Source: Sulfurimonas sp. (GTDB lineage: Bacteria; Campylobacterota; Campylobacteria; Campylobacterales; Sulfurimonadaceae). From it: a stretch of DNA of 30,675 nucleotides. The notes beneath the pieces are model-generated. The model made no database searches. It saw only the letters and a list, made by a program, of their open reading frames with translations, and was not told where the DNA came from. Each line of letters opens with the position of its first letter. Within the stretch, counting starts at the first letter, position 1. The position numbers were made by a program, and so were the translations under genes. The stretch spans positions 1 through 30,675 of the forward strand of contig NZ_JALOAA010000025.1 in the NCBI RefSeq assembly GCF_023229025.1. Reading direction: 5' to 3'. Shown here piece by piece: positions 1 to 7,723 of the stretch.

Positions 1-170
1 AGTATGAACATAAGTTTATTGACAATATTATAATGGTCAAAAAAATCAAGACAATTTTTTAACTTAATTAATTTCTGTCTTTACTTATTACTTTACCCTA
101 TAAATTCTACTATCAAGTGTAATAATTACCTAAAATTAACTAACCTATCTTTTACAATTCCTTTAGACAT
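1..170. other. AT-rich non-coding stretch at the left edge
   Basis: I see no open frame with a credible start and ribosome site here. The stretch holds an inverted repeat, TTGAC at 19-23 and GTCAA at 36-40, around an AT-rich core containing TATAAT (29-34). TTGACA (19-24) and TATAAT are only 4 bp apart, too close to form one sigma-70 promoter. The AraC-family gene ends at 171, so this is its downstream region and possibly the promoter of a gene left of the window. Confidence 0.4.
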
Positions 171-1046
171 TTAAAATTTTATAGAGAGATAAAAACTTAT
201 ATCAAACTCATTGTCATAGGATAAATAATTGTTTTTTCTGTAAATTACGTAAGGCGGTTTTGTAGTAGTTTCATACTCACTCTTTGGAAGCCATTCATGA
301 TATACCCACTGCATAAATTTTAGCATATCTCCCTGTTTTGCAACTAAATCAAACTTGGCGTAAATCCCATCAGCAATGTTAAACTTCGGCAGTCTATCAC
401 TTTTTACTTTAGTCTTGGTATCTACGGCTATGCATGCAACATATTGACACTCATCTAGCGGCGTAATAGTCGGGTTATCGTGAAAGAGCGCGATATGTTT
501 AAATTCTGTTATATTATTGCTAAAAGCCCATGTTTGAAGCTTTTGCCAAGTTTGCTTTATCTGTGCATTATATCCGCTGTGCCTTATGTAGTAACTCTCT
601 ATAAGAGGCATTTTAACTATTGTAGGCTCTATATAGTCAAACTTTGCGGTAGATTTTTTAGCCTTTGGTGACTGCTCTATAATTTGCTGTGAATAGCTCT
701 TATATCCGCCTACTCTCCACTCTTTTGGCGTCATCCCAAAACGCTCTTTAAAAACACGCAAAAAGGAGGTTTGAGAACTGTAGCCGCAGATATTTGCTAC
801 TTGCGTTATTGTTGAGTATCTATTTGTCAAAAGAAGATTTGAAGCTTTTTGAAGCCTGATGGATTTTATACTCTCATAAATATTTTTTGAAAATATATCT
901 TTAAATACTCTATGCATATGAAATCTGCTTATTTTTAAATCTTCACTTAGCTCCTGCATATCTATGTTTGTATCTATATGCGTATATATATAGTACATGA
1001 TGTCGTTTGCAACTTGTACTCTTTTTTCTAATGTTCTCTTTTTCAT
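171..1046 (-). CDS. AraC-family transcriptional regulator with GyrI-like effector domain
   Basis: Predicted DNA-binding regulator of 291 residues. The N-terminal third is an AraC-type double helix-turn-helix: it has the family patterns ISRFHMHRVFKD and VANICGYSSQTSFLRVFKERFGMTP (shown in parts: GYSSQTSF, FKERFG, TPKEW). The C-terminal half, from about IVKMPLIESYYIRHSGYN, resembles the GyrI-like/SOUL-type small-molecule-binding domain found fused to AraC heads in the Rob/SoxS-like group. I start it at the ATG at 1046 because the frame extends upstream only to a TTG at 1130, and the added residues are hydrophobic and outside the family. It is divergent from the biotin carboxylase gene, with a shared intergenic region of about 107 bp. 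The ligand and target genes cannot be told from the sequence. Confidence 0.85.
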   Translation of the reverse strand: MKKRTLEKRVQVANDIMYYIYTHIDTNIDMQELSEDLKISRFHMHRVFKDIFSKNIYESIKSIRLQKASNLLLTNRYSTITQVANICGYSSQTSFLRVFKERFGMTPKEWRVGGYKSYSQQIIEQSPKAKKSTAKFDYIEPTIVKMPLIESYYIRHSGYNAQIKQTWQKLQTWAFSNNITEFKHIALFHDNPTITPLDECQYVACIAVDTKTKVKSDRLPKFNIADGIYAKFDLVAKQGDMLKFMQWVYHEWLPKSEYETTTKPPYVIYRKNNYLSYDNEFDISFYLSIKF

Positions 1047-1153
1047 GGTTGTTATTGTAGCAAAAACAGATAACTTACTTAGCATAAAATGTGAAGAAAT
1101 AATTTTTCTAAAGTTATAGAATTTCAGCAAAATTTATCCGCAAGGCACAAGAG

Positions 1154-2605
1154 ATGAAAAAAATTTCTAAAATATTAGTTGCAAACAGAGGTGAGATAGC
1201 TCTAAGAATTATTAGAGCTTGTAAAGAGTTGGATATAAAGAGTGTGGCAATTTTTTCCGAAGTGGATATTGAGGGAATTTGGATAAAAAAAGCAGATGAG
1301 TGCTACCCGATAACAGGAGACGCACTTCAAGCTTATCTTGATTATGACAGAATCATCACTTTGGCTCTCAAAGCAGGATGTGACGCTATCCATCCTGGAT
1401 ATGGATTTTTATCTGAAAATGCAGAGTTTGCACAATCATGTGAAGATAGAGGAGTTATTTTTATAGGTCCAAAACCTGCTCACATCGCACTTTTTGGCGA
1501 TAAGATGGCTTCTAAAGTCGCTATGAGAGAGATAGGTGTTCCCGTTTTGGAAGGAACTGACGAGCCGATAGTAGATAAAGCTGAAGGCGGGAAAATCGCT
1601 GCAAAAATCGGTTTTCCAATTATCATCAAAGCGGCATTTGGCGGCGGCGGACGAGGTATGAGAATAGTAAAGAGTGCAAAACTATTTGATGAGATGTTTG
1701 ACTCCGCAACAAATGAGGCTAAAAAATATTTTGGCAAAGGGGATGTTTTTATTGAGAAATATGTTGAAAATCCTCGCCATATTGAGATTCAAATAGTAGC
1801 AGACAAATACGGCAATGTAGTCCATTTGGGCGAGAGGGACTGCTCAATACAGCGACGTCACCAAAAAGTTATAGAAATTGCACCATCACCTAGACTAAAT
1901 CCTGAAGCTAGAAAAGAGTTGTACAGAATCTCTACAAAAGCGATGTTAAAACTAGGCTATGAAAGCGTGGGAACTGTAGAGTATCTGCTTGATGAAAACG
2001 ACAACATCTACTTTATTGAGATGAATACAAGGGTTCAAGTTGAGCATCCCGTAACCGAGATTATCTCAGGGATTGACATTATTCAGAGAATGATAGAGAT
2101 TGCAGAGGGCGATAAGCTTAAGTATCTTCAAGAGGAGATAAAATTTCGTGGGTATGCAATCGAATTTAGAATAAACGCAGAAAATCCTCAGAACAATTTT
2201 ATGCCCTCAATCGGCACTATTACAAACTACATGACTCCAGGCGGTCCGGGAGTTAGGCTTGATTCAAGTGTTTCCACGGGTTACACTATTTTGCCTAATT
2301 ATGATTCAATGATAGGAAAACTTATAGTATGGGCACTTGACTGGGAAGGTGCCGTAAAAAAGGCTTCAAGAGCTTTGGATGAGTTTTATATAGACGGTGT
2401 TACTACAAACCTCCCACTTCATAGAGAAATCGTAAAAGATGCAGACTTTACAGCAGGGAACATAAACACAAGTTATCTTGATAAAAAGATGGAACTTTTT
2501 AATCTAAAAGCTACAAAGACGATAGCCCAAGAGGAGAAGAAGACATCATTTATAGCAAATCTTATAAATAAAATAAAAGAGCATAAATTAATCGTTAGGC
2601 ACTAA
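1154..2605 (+). CDS. Biotin carboxylase subunit (AccC family, probably pyruvate carboxylase subunit A type)
   Basis: ATP- and bicarbonate-dependent carboxylation of a biotinyl carrier. The 483-residue protein has the N-terminal fold (VANRGEIALRIIRA), HPGYGFLSEN (80-89), the ATP-grasp glycine loop GGGGRGM (163-169), ERDCSIQRRHQK and EMNTRVQVEHPVTE with the catalytic Arg/Glu set. It is longer than typical AccC (about 445-455), and details such as LFGDK and VIEIAPSP look more like stand-alone pyruvate carboxylase A subunits (PycA) or the related 2-oxoglutarate carboxylase small subunit of reductive-TCA organisms. The choice between acetyl-CoA, pyruvate and 2-oxoglutarate carboxylase is inference, because no carboxyltransferase or BCCP gene is adjacent. 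An AAGG sequence about 8 nt before the ATG serves as ribosome site. It stands alone, divergent from the AraC-type gene. Confidence 0.9.
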   Translation: MKKISKILVANRGEIALRIIRACKELDIKSVAIFSEVDIEGIWIKKADECYPITGDALQAYLDYDRIITLALKAGCDAIHPGYGFLSENAEFAQSCEDRGVIFIGPKPAHIALFGDKMASKVAMREIGVPVLEGTDEPIVDKAEGGKIAAKIGFPIIIKAAFGGGGRGMRIVKSAKLFDEMFDSATNEAKKYFGKGDVFIEKYVENPRHIEIQIVADKYGNVVHLGERDCSIQRRHQKVIEIAPSPRLNPEARKELYRISTKAMLKLGYESVGTVEYLLDENDNIYFIEMNTRVQVEHPVTEIISGIDIIQRMIEIAEGDKLKYLQEEIKFRGYAIEFRINAENPQNNFMPSIGTITNYMTPGGPGVRLDSSVSTGYTILPNYDSMIGKLIVWALDWEGAVKKASRALDEFYIDGVTTNLPLHREIVKDADFTAGNINTSYLDKKMELFNLKATKTIAQEEKKTSFIANLINKIKEHKLIVRH

Positions 2606-2714
2606 CTCTAGCCGAAGCATCGTTACTGTTCTCTTTTTTATATTTGTTTGTTACAATTATCAGATACCTAATTTCTACTCTCAATAAAATGAAAGATAAT
2701 TAAGGAGAATCTAG

Positions 2715-3077
2715 ATGACTATTTTACTTAAACGCGCTTATGAAGCTCCAAGAAAAGATGACGGGTTTAGAATTCTTATTGATAGAATCTGGCCAAGAGG
2801 AGTTAGTAAAGAGGCTGCAAAAATAGATCTTTGGTTCAAAGATATTTCGCCGAGTACACCTCTTAGAAAATGGTTCTCTCATGACCCTATAAAGTGGGAT
2901 AAATTTAAAGAGCGTTATATAGAAGAACTCAATAATAATTCTGAAGTAGTAAAAGAGTTTATGCGCCTACTAAGAGAACATAAGAGCGTCACTTTCGTCT
3001 ATGGTGCAAAAGACACGGAGCACTCTCAAGCACCGATACTTAAAGAGTACATAGAAAAAAGGCTCAAAGAGCTATAG
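2715..3077 (+). CDS. DUF488 family protein (YeaO-like)
   Basis: A 120-residue protein with the DUF488 signature: the start KRAYE, RILIDRIWPRGVSKE (about 19-33), a conserved W-F pattern (LWFKDISPS, LRKWFSHDP) and a late TFVYGAKD strand. Length is normal for the family. Its biochemical role is not established. A good AAGGAG ribosome site lies about 7 nt before the ATG. It ends convergently against the flavoprotein gene: the two stop codons sit in one palindrome, CTATAG at 3072-3077, so the genes overlap by 6 bp. Confidence 0.85.
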   Translation: MTILLKRAYEAPRKDDGFRILIDRIWPRGVSKEAAKIDLWFKDISPSTPLRKWFSHDPIKWDKFKERYIEELNNNSEVVKEFMRLLREHKSVTFVYGAKDTEHSQAPILKEYIEKRLKEL

Positions 3078-4229
3078 TTTTGTAGCGTCGTTTATACTTT
3101 TTGCGCAGATGTAACCGCTACTAAAAGCCCACTGAAAGTTATACCCGCCAAGCTCCCCTGTAACATCAACTACTTCACCTATAAAGTATAAATTTTTTAC
3201 ATCTAACGCTTCCATACTATATGGATTCAACTCTTGACTTAAGACTCCGCCACGGCATACTTCAGCCTTACTAAAACCAAAATTTCCTGCAGGCGCAAAC
3301 TCATAGTCATGTATCTTTTGTAGTTTTTGTTTCATATCTGAAGAGATTTTTCTGCACTCAATATCCTCAACATCAAAAGCCTCCAAAAGAGCTTTAGATA
3401 ATCTTTTTGGGAGTGGAATTACAGAACTTAAAAGCTTTTTACTCCCTTTTATTAGCTCAAATATATTACTCTCCGGAAGAAAATCAATTCCAATATTTCC
3501 TTTTTGCCAATAAAGCGATGCTGACAAAACTGCTGGTCCGCTTATGCCTTTGTGCGTAAAAAGAAGCTCCTCTTTTAAAACTTTGTTCTGAATTTTGATG
3601 TTAACGTAACAGCTAAGCCCACTTAATTCTTTCATCCAAAACTGCTCTTTTTGAACGGTTAAGCCTACAAGTGCCGGTATAAACTCTTCTGTTTTTATGC
3701 CAAAATCTTTTGCAATTCTTAACCCAATATCGCTGGCACCGAGACTTTTATAACTCTTAGCACCTGTTGCAACAACTACAGCCTTTGCTCTTAGAAGCTC
3801 TTTTGAGGTCTTTATCTCAAAGAAATCACTCTCTTTTTTTACCCACAAGATATCGTTATTTATATATCTATCAACATGTTTAGTAGCTTTTTTAAAAATT
3901 TTTATAATCTCATCAGAAGAGTTTTTACAAAAGTAGTAACGATTTTTACGAACTACTGCATCAACACCGTTTATATGTAGATAATTCAACAAATCATCTC
4001 TTGAAAAACTCTCAAAAACATTAAATATAAACTCTTTGTCGCCGCAATAATTATCCTGACTTACATGTACATTTGTAATATTACACTTTCCGCCACCGGA
4101 AATCTTTAGCTTTTTGGCTATTTTTGCATTTCCCTCTACAAGAGCAATGCTAAATCTTCTATTTAAATTTGAGGCACACATAAGTCCACTTGCACCTGCA
4201 CCAAGTATTAAAACATCATATATCTTCAT
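3072..4229 (-). CDS. NAD(P)/FAD-dependent oxidoreductase, BaiN/HI0933 (YhiN) family
   Basis: A 385-residue flavoprotein. The N-terminal Rossmann motif GAGASG (10-15) binds the FAD ADP moiety. The following KKLKISGGGKCNITN pattern is characteristic of the HI0933/BaiN family. A later VATGAKSYKSLG strand and a C-terminal GEVVDVTGELGGYNFQWAFSSG segment complete the second FAD contact region. The family is annotated as aminoacetone oxidase or flavin-dependent reductase-like, but the physiological substrate is unknown. It is divergent from rimO and convergent with the DUF488 gene, so probably monocistronic. Confidence 0.88.
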   Translation of the reverse strand: MKIYDVLILGAGASGLMCASNLNRRFSIALVEGNAKIAKKLKISGGGKCNITNVHVSQDNYCGDKEFIFNVFESFSRDDLLNYLHINGVDAVVRKNRYYFCKNSSDEIIKIFKKATKHVDRYINNDILWVKKESDFFEIKTSKELLRAKAVVVATGAKSYKSLGASDIGLRIAKDFGIKTEEFIPALVGLTVQKEQFWMKELSGLSCYVNIKIQNKVLKEELLFTHKGISGPAVLSASLYWQKGNIGIDFLPESNIFELIKGSKKLLSSVIPLPKRLSKALLEAFDVEDIECRKISSDMKQKLQKIHDYEFAPAGNFGFSKAEVCRGGVLSQELNPYSMEALDVKNLYFIGEVVDVTGELGGYNFQWAFSSGYICAKSINDATKL

Positions 4230-4259
4230 GACAAAATTATACTTTATGCCACCTTTAGC

Positions 4260-4265
4260 TATAAT
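4260..4265 (+). promoter_or_regulatory. -10 box upstream of rimO
   Basis: TATAAT in the context TTAGCTATAATAC fits the epsilonproteobacterial sigma-70 pattern, where a strong -10 lies behind T-rich DNA and a defined -35 is often missing. Transcription would begin near 4272 and give a leader of about 110 nt before rimO. That leader contains the hairpin at 4311-4327. Confidence 0.5.
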
Positions 4266-4310
4266 ACGAAAAATATATTTTACAACTCATACTCGTACAT
4301 TAAGGCTTCA

Positions 4311-4327
4311 CGGTGGAGTATCCACCG
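4311..4327 (+). repeat. Perfect 7-bp inverted repeat (hairpin) in the rimO leader
   Basis: CGGTGGA (4311-4317), loop GTA, TCCACCG (4321-4327). This GC-rich stem lies in an otherwise AT-rich intergenic region, between the divergent flavoprotein gene and rimO. No T-tract follows, so it is not a standard terminator. It could be a leader RNA structure or a protein-binding palindrome. Confidence 0.6.
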
Positions 4328-4382
4328 CTGCAGAAACATTCACTTTGTATGATTGTAAAAAGATTATAAATAATGGGAACAA

Positions 4383-5696
4383 ATGGGCAATAAACTTCAT
4401 ATCGTATCTCTAGGATGCACAAAAAATCTAGTCGACACCGAAGTCATGATGGGAAAACTTCAAAACTTTGAACTAACTAATGAACAGAGCGATGCCGATG
4501 TTATCATAGTTAATACTTGCGGTTTTATAGATGCGGCAAAACAAGAATCTATAAACACGGTTCTAAATCTTCATGATGCACGAAAAGAGGACTCCGTTTT
4601 GGTTATGGCAGGATGTCTTAGCGAGAGATACAAAGAGGAGTTGGCAAAAGATATGCCAGAGGTTGATATCTTTACCGGTGTTGGCGATTACGACAAGATT
4701 GATGAGCTTTTAACAGAGAAAAAGAGCAGGTTTTCAGAGGCTGTGTACCTTATAGACGGTGCCGAGCGTATAGTTACCGGCTCAACTTATCACGCTTACA
4801 TAAAACTCTCAGAAGGGTGCAATCAAGCATGCAGCTTCTGCGCTATTCCATCCTTTAAAGGAAAACTAAACTCTAGAAGCTTAGATTCAATTGCAAAAGA
4901 GGTAGAGGGGCTTGTAGCAAAAGGGTATTTTGACTTTTCATTTATCTCTCAAGATAGTAGCTCATACTTAAGAGACAAAAACGTAAAAGACGGGCTTAGT
5001 CTTTTGATTCAAAGGATTGAGCTTATCGAGGGAGTAAAGAGTGCTAGAATTCTCTACCTATACCCATCAACTACCTCAATGACACTTCTTAAAAACATAG
5101 CAAAAAGCAAGATCTTCCACAACTATTTCGATATGCCTATTCAGCATATTAACGACGACATGCTGCGCATTATGAAGAGGGGTTTTGGCAAAAAAGAGAC
5201 GTTAGAACTCTTAGAGTACATGAAATCACTTCCAAACTCATTTTTACGAACAAGTTTTATTGTCGGGCATCCGGGAGAGACGCAGGAGATGTTTGATGAG
5301 ATGTGTGAGTTTGCATCTACATTTGGTTTTGACCGTATAAATGTCTTTGCATACTCAGACGAAGAGACAACATCTGCGCATGAGATGAGCCAAAAGATTC
5401 CGGCAAAAATTATCAACAAAAGAGCTGATATTTTAGGCAAGATTGCTTTAGAAGCCATGGAAAAATCACTAAAGTGCGAAATCGGTAAAGATGTTGAAGT
5501 TATAATAGACTCTGAGAGTGACGAGCATGAGTATCTTTTGAGTGCTAAAAAACTACTCTGGGCACCGGAAATTGACGGTGAGATTTATATAAACGACAGA
5601 ACTGCAGATGAAGAGTTAATGTTTGGCAAACTCTACAGAGCCAAAATTACTGACATTGTCGGAAATACTTTAACTGCAACAGTAGATAATGCTTAA
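4383..5696 (+). CDS. rimO: Ribosomal protein S12 methylthiotransferase RimO
   Basis: Radical-SAM enzyme that adds a methylthio group to the conserved aspartate of ribosomal protein S12. The N-terminal MTTase domain has the three cluster cysteines C12, C46 and C78 (SLGCTKN, VNTCGF, AGCL). The radical-SAM motif CxxxCxxC is C146, C150 and C153 (GCNQACSFCAIP). A C-terminal TRAM domain follows, with EIYINDRTADEELMFGKL typical of RimO. The SLGCTKNLVDTE start and AIPSFKGK separate it from MiaB, which is encoded at 10592-11893. Length (437) is normal. tilS follows with an 8-bp overlap, implying coupling. Confidence 0.97.
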   Translation: MGNKLHIVSLGCTKNLVDTEVMMGKLQNFELTNEQSDADVIIVNTCGFIDAAKQESINTVLNLHDARKEDSVLVMAGCLSERYKEELAKDMPEVDIFTGVGDYDKIDELLTEKKSRFSEAVYLIDGAERIVTGSTYHAYIKLSEGCNQACSFCAIPSFKGKLNSRSLDSIAKEVEGLVAKGYFDFSFISQDSSSYLRDKNVKDGLSLLIQRIELIEGVKSARILYLYPSTTSMTLLKNIAKSKIFHNYFDMPIQHINDDMLRIMKRGFGKKETLELLEYMKSLPNSFLRTSFIVGHPGETQEMFDEMCEFASTFGFDRINVFAYSDEETTSAHEMSQKIPAKIINKRADILGKIALEAMEKSLKCEIGKDVEVIIDSESDEHEYLLSAKKLLWAPEIDGEIYINDRTADEELMFGKLYRAKITDIVGNTLTATVDNA

Positions 5697-6690
5697 AGAG
5701 CAGACTCTCTTAAATCTTAAAGCCAAAAAGAACCTCCTAGCCTTCTCAGGCGGAGCAGACTCTACTGCTCTGTTTTTTCTTCTTTTAAAACACAACATCC
5801 ATTTTGACATTGCAATTGTAAATTACGGCAAAAGAGAACAGAGCAAGGAGGAGGTGGCGTACGCGCAAAAACTAGCAAAGGTCCATCATCTGACATGTCA
5901 TCTTTATAATGCGCCAAAGATTATGAAAAACTTTGAAGCAAAAGCCAGAGAGATACGCTACGACTTTTTTGAAGAGCTTATTAAAGAGTACGATTACGAC
6001 AATCTATTAACTGCTCACCACCTTGGAGATAGGTTTGAGTGGATGCTTATGCAGTTTTGCAAGGGTGCAGGTTGTGTTGAGATAGCAGGGATGCAAACTA
6101 TCCAAAATAGAGGTGACTACACTCTAGTGCGCCCTCTTCTTCACTTAGATAAAAAAGAGCTTCTAGCTTATCTGCATGTAAATGAAAAACACTATTTTGA
6201 AGATGAGAGCAATCTTGATGAGCAGATAAAAAGAAACTCATTTAGACACAACTTCTCTCTTCCTCTTTTAGAGAAGTATCTAGGCGGAATTAAAAAGAGT
6301 TTTGAGTATATAGATGAAGATAGAGCAGAACTTATTGACAAAGCAGAGTTAAAGAGCATTGATAGCTTTGCATATTTTAAGAGTTCCCGCAGTAAAAGAG
6401 CCGATATTTTCACTATTGATAAATATCTAAAGTCGCAGCTCTACATGTTAAGTGCAAGCGAGAGAGAAGTTATTAAAAACTACCCTACCGCTACCGTAGG
6501 AAGACGTTTTATCATAAATCAAGATGGAGGGTTTGTTTTTATTGTGCCATATGAGCAAGAGGTGCCCAAAATGGATAAGGAGTTTAAAGATGAGTGCAGA
6601 ATTTTAAAAATAGAACCAAAACTCCGACCCTACCTCTACAAGAATAGAGATGCCTTTTTAAAAGTAAAGGAGTTACTTCGTGGCGTTTGA
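5689..6690 (+). CDS. tilS: tRNA(Ile)-lysidine synthase TilS
   Basis: ATP-dependent N-type ligase that puts lysidine on C34 of tRNA-Ile(CAU), giving AUA decoding. The PP-loop SGGADS (20-25) and the AHHLGDRFEWMLMQFCKGAG segment mark the catalytic domain. At 333 residues it is shorter than the E. coli enzyme, as is usual for Campylobacterota, and has only a reduced C-terminal region. The gene overlaps the rimO stop by 8 bp and its 3' end overlaps the convergent PilO-like gene by 18 bp (6673-6690). It is essential in most bacteria. Confidence 0.95.
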   Translation: MLKEQTLLNLKAKKNLLAFSGGADSTALFFLLLKHNIHFDIAIVNYGKREQSKEEVAYAQKLAKVHHLTCHLYNAPKIMKNFEAKAREIRYDFFEELIKEYDYDNLLTAHHLGDRFEWMLMQFCKGAGCVEIAGMQTIQNRGDYTLVRPLLHLDKKELLAYLHVNEKHYFEDESNLDEQIKRNSFRHNFSLPLLEKYLGGIKKSFEYIDEDRAELIDKAELKSIDSFAYFKSSRSKRADIFTIDKYLKSQLYMLSASEREVIKNYPTATVGRRFIINQDGGFVFIVPYEQEVPKMDKEFKDECRILKIEPKLRPYLYKNRDAFLKVKELLRGV

Positions 6691-7209
6691 CTCTTTGCTG
6701 TTATAAACCTTCATGGTAAAAGATGAGCTAATCATCTCTCCATCTCTTTTAAAATTTATAGGAAAGTTTACCGCTATTATCCAGTCACTCTTATTTACGG
6801 AATCTAAAAAGTTATAAAAACTCTTTGGTGAACTAATCTGTGATGTTGTATTTACTTCATAAACACTAAAATCATCTTCATCCTCAAGCTTGCTTTTTTT
6901 AGAAATACTCAAAGAGCTGAAAAACAATCTATGCTGTTTTTCAAACCTCTTAGGACTAAAGTTGTTTGCAAATGCTTTTATGGCATGGAGGTTATCACTC
7001 TGAAGCTTTTGAAGAACGACCTCTTTTTCAATAGAGAAATCACTCAGCTGTTTTAGTTCCGAGTTCTCTCTTTTTAACTCTGCTTTTTTTATTCTATACT
7101 CTTTACCCTCCGGTATCAATACTAAAAATGAGAATATTAAAACAAATAGCAGCAAAAACAGGGTCATGAAAATAAGGTACATATTTTGTCTTGAGTAATT
7201 AATTTTCAC
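6673..7209 (-). CDS. PilO-like inner-membrane protein (type IV pilus/type II secretion platform)
   Basis: A 178-residue protein with a short cytoplasmic N-terminus, one membrane helix (about 11-33, rich in L/F/I), a coiled coil (about 36-70) and a small periplasmic domain. This is the PilO/GspM layout. The start is GTG at 7209, chosen because AGGAG lies 7 nt upstream; it overlaps the PilN-like stop by 11 nt. Sequence identity to named PilO is not evident to me, so the call rests on topology and on position after PilN- and PilM-like genes. In this phylum such a platform could serve DNA uptake (the Cts-type competence system). It is the last gene of the operon. Confidence 0.5.
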   Translation of the reverse strand: MKINYSRQNMYLIFMTLFLLLFVLIFSFLVLIPEGKEYRIKKAELKRENSELKQLSDFSIEKEVVLQKLQSDNLHAIKAFANNFSPKRFEKQHRLFFSSLSISKKSKLEDEDDFSVYEVNTTSQISSPKSFYNFLDSVNKSDWIIAVNFPINFKRDGEMISSSFTMKVYNSKESNATK

Positions 7210-7723
7210 TGCCTAACTCCTCCTCATCTATATAGTTTGTTGAGACAAATCGAAGCCAACCGTTCTCTGCCGGATAAAAACTGCTGTATGTTCTGTGAAA
7301 TATTGAGCGTAGTGGAGCTTGGAGCATAAAATTGTAAATATCTTTATTTGGCGTAATGCCGTAAAGAATAAGCCCATCTTGCATTATTTTTGCTTCAGAG
7401 AGCGTTATTCTGCTTGGTACTAAATCAAATAGATTGTTAATGCTATCTTTTAAAACGCTATTTTTTGTAAATATTTTTTCAGACATTAGACTCTGTTTCT
7501 CTACAACTGCAATCTGTTCATTAAGTTTTGAAATGTTTGTGCGAAGCTGATTTTTCTCTTCTGTTATACTCTGCAACTCCTGCGTAAATCTATAATCTTT
7601 AAAAAGTAAAAAAGCATAAGTGCTAAAGAGCATAAAAATAGTAACGCCAAAAAAGATAAAAAGAAGCTGTAAATCTTTTGTAAAAACTACCTTTGGTCTG
7701 GGCTTAATATAACTATATCTCAT
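7199..7723 (-). CDS. PilN-like inner-membrane protein
   Basis: A 174-residue protein: cytoplasmic head of about 20 residues, one membrane helix (about 23-45), a coiled coil (about 50-85) and a periplasmic part with LFDLVPSRITLSEAKIMQDGLILYGITPNK. That last pattern (a DLVP turn, then strands ending in G) is common to PilN and Fimbrial assembly PF05137-type proteins. It overlaps the PilM-like gene by 11 nt (7713-7723) and the PilO-like gene by 11 nt. It would recruit the PilM-like protein to the membrane. Function is inferred from architecture and order. Confidence 0.6.
   Translation of the reverse strand: MRYSYIKPRPKVVFTKDLQLLFIFFGVTIFMLFSTYAFLLFKDYRFTQELQSITEEKNQLRTNISKLNEQIAVVEKQSLMSEKIFTKNSVLKDSINNLFDLVPSRITLSEAKIMQDGLILYGITPNKDIYNFMLQAPLRSIFHRTYSSFYPAENGWLRFVSTNYIDEEELGSEN

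Noticed and set aside
19..34. Sigma-70 promoter from TTGACA and TATAAT
   Set aside because: The spacing is 4 bp instead of about 17.
1047..1130. Longer AraC-type gene from a TTG at 1130
   Set aside because: The added 28 residues are outside the family pattern, there is no ribosome site, and they would occupy the divergent promoter region.
4114..4413. Plus-strand frame overlapping the flavoprotein start and the rimO leader
   Set aside because: It runs antisense through the flavoprotein gene and through the leader hairpin; no ribosome site or family pattern.
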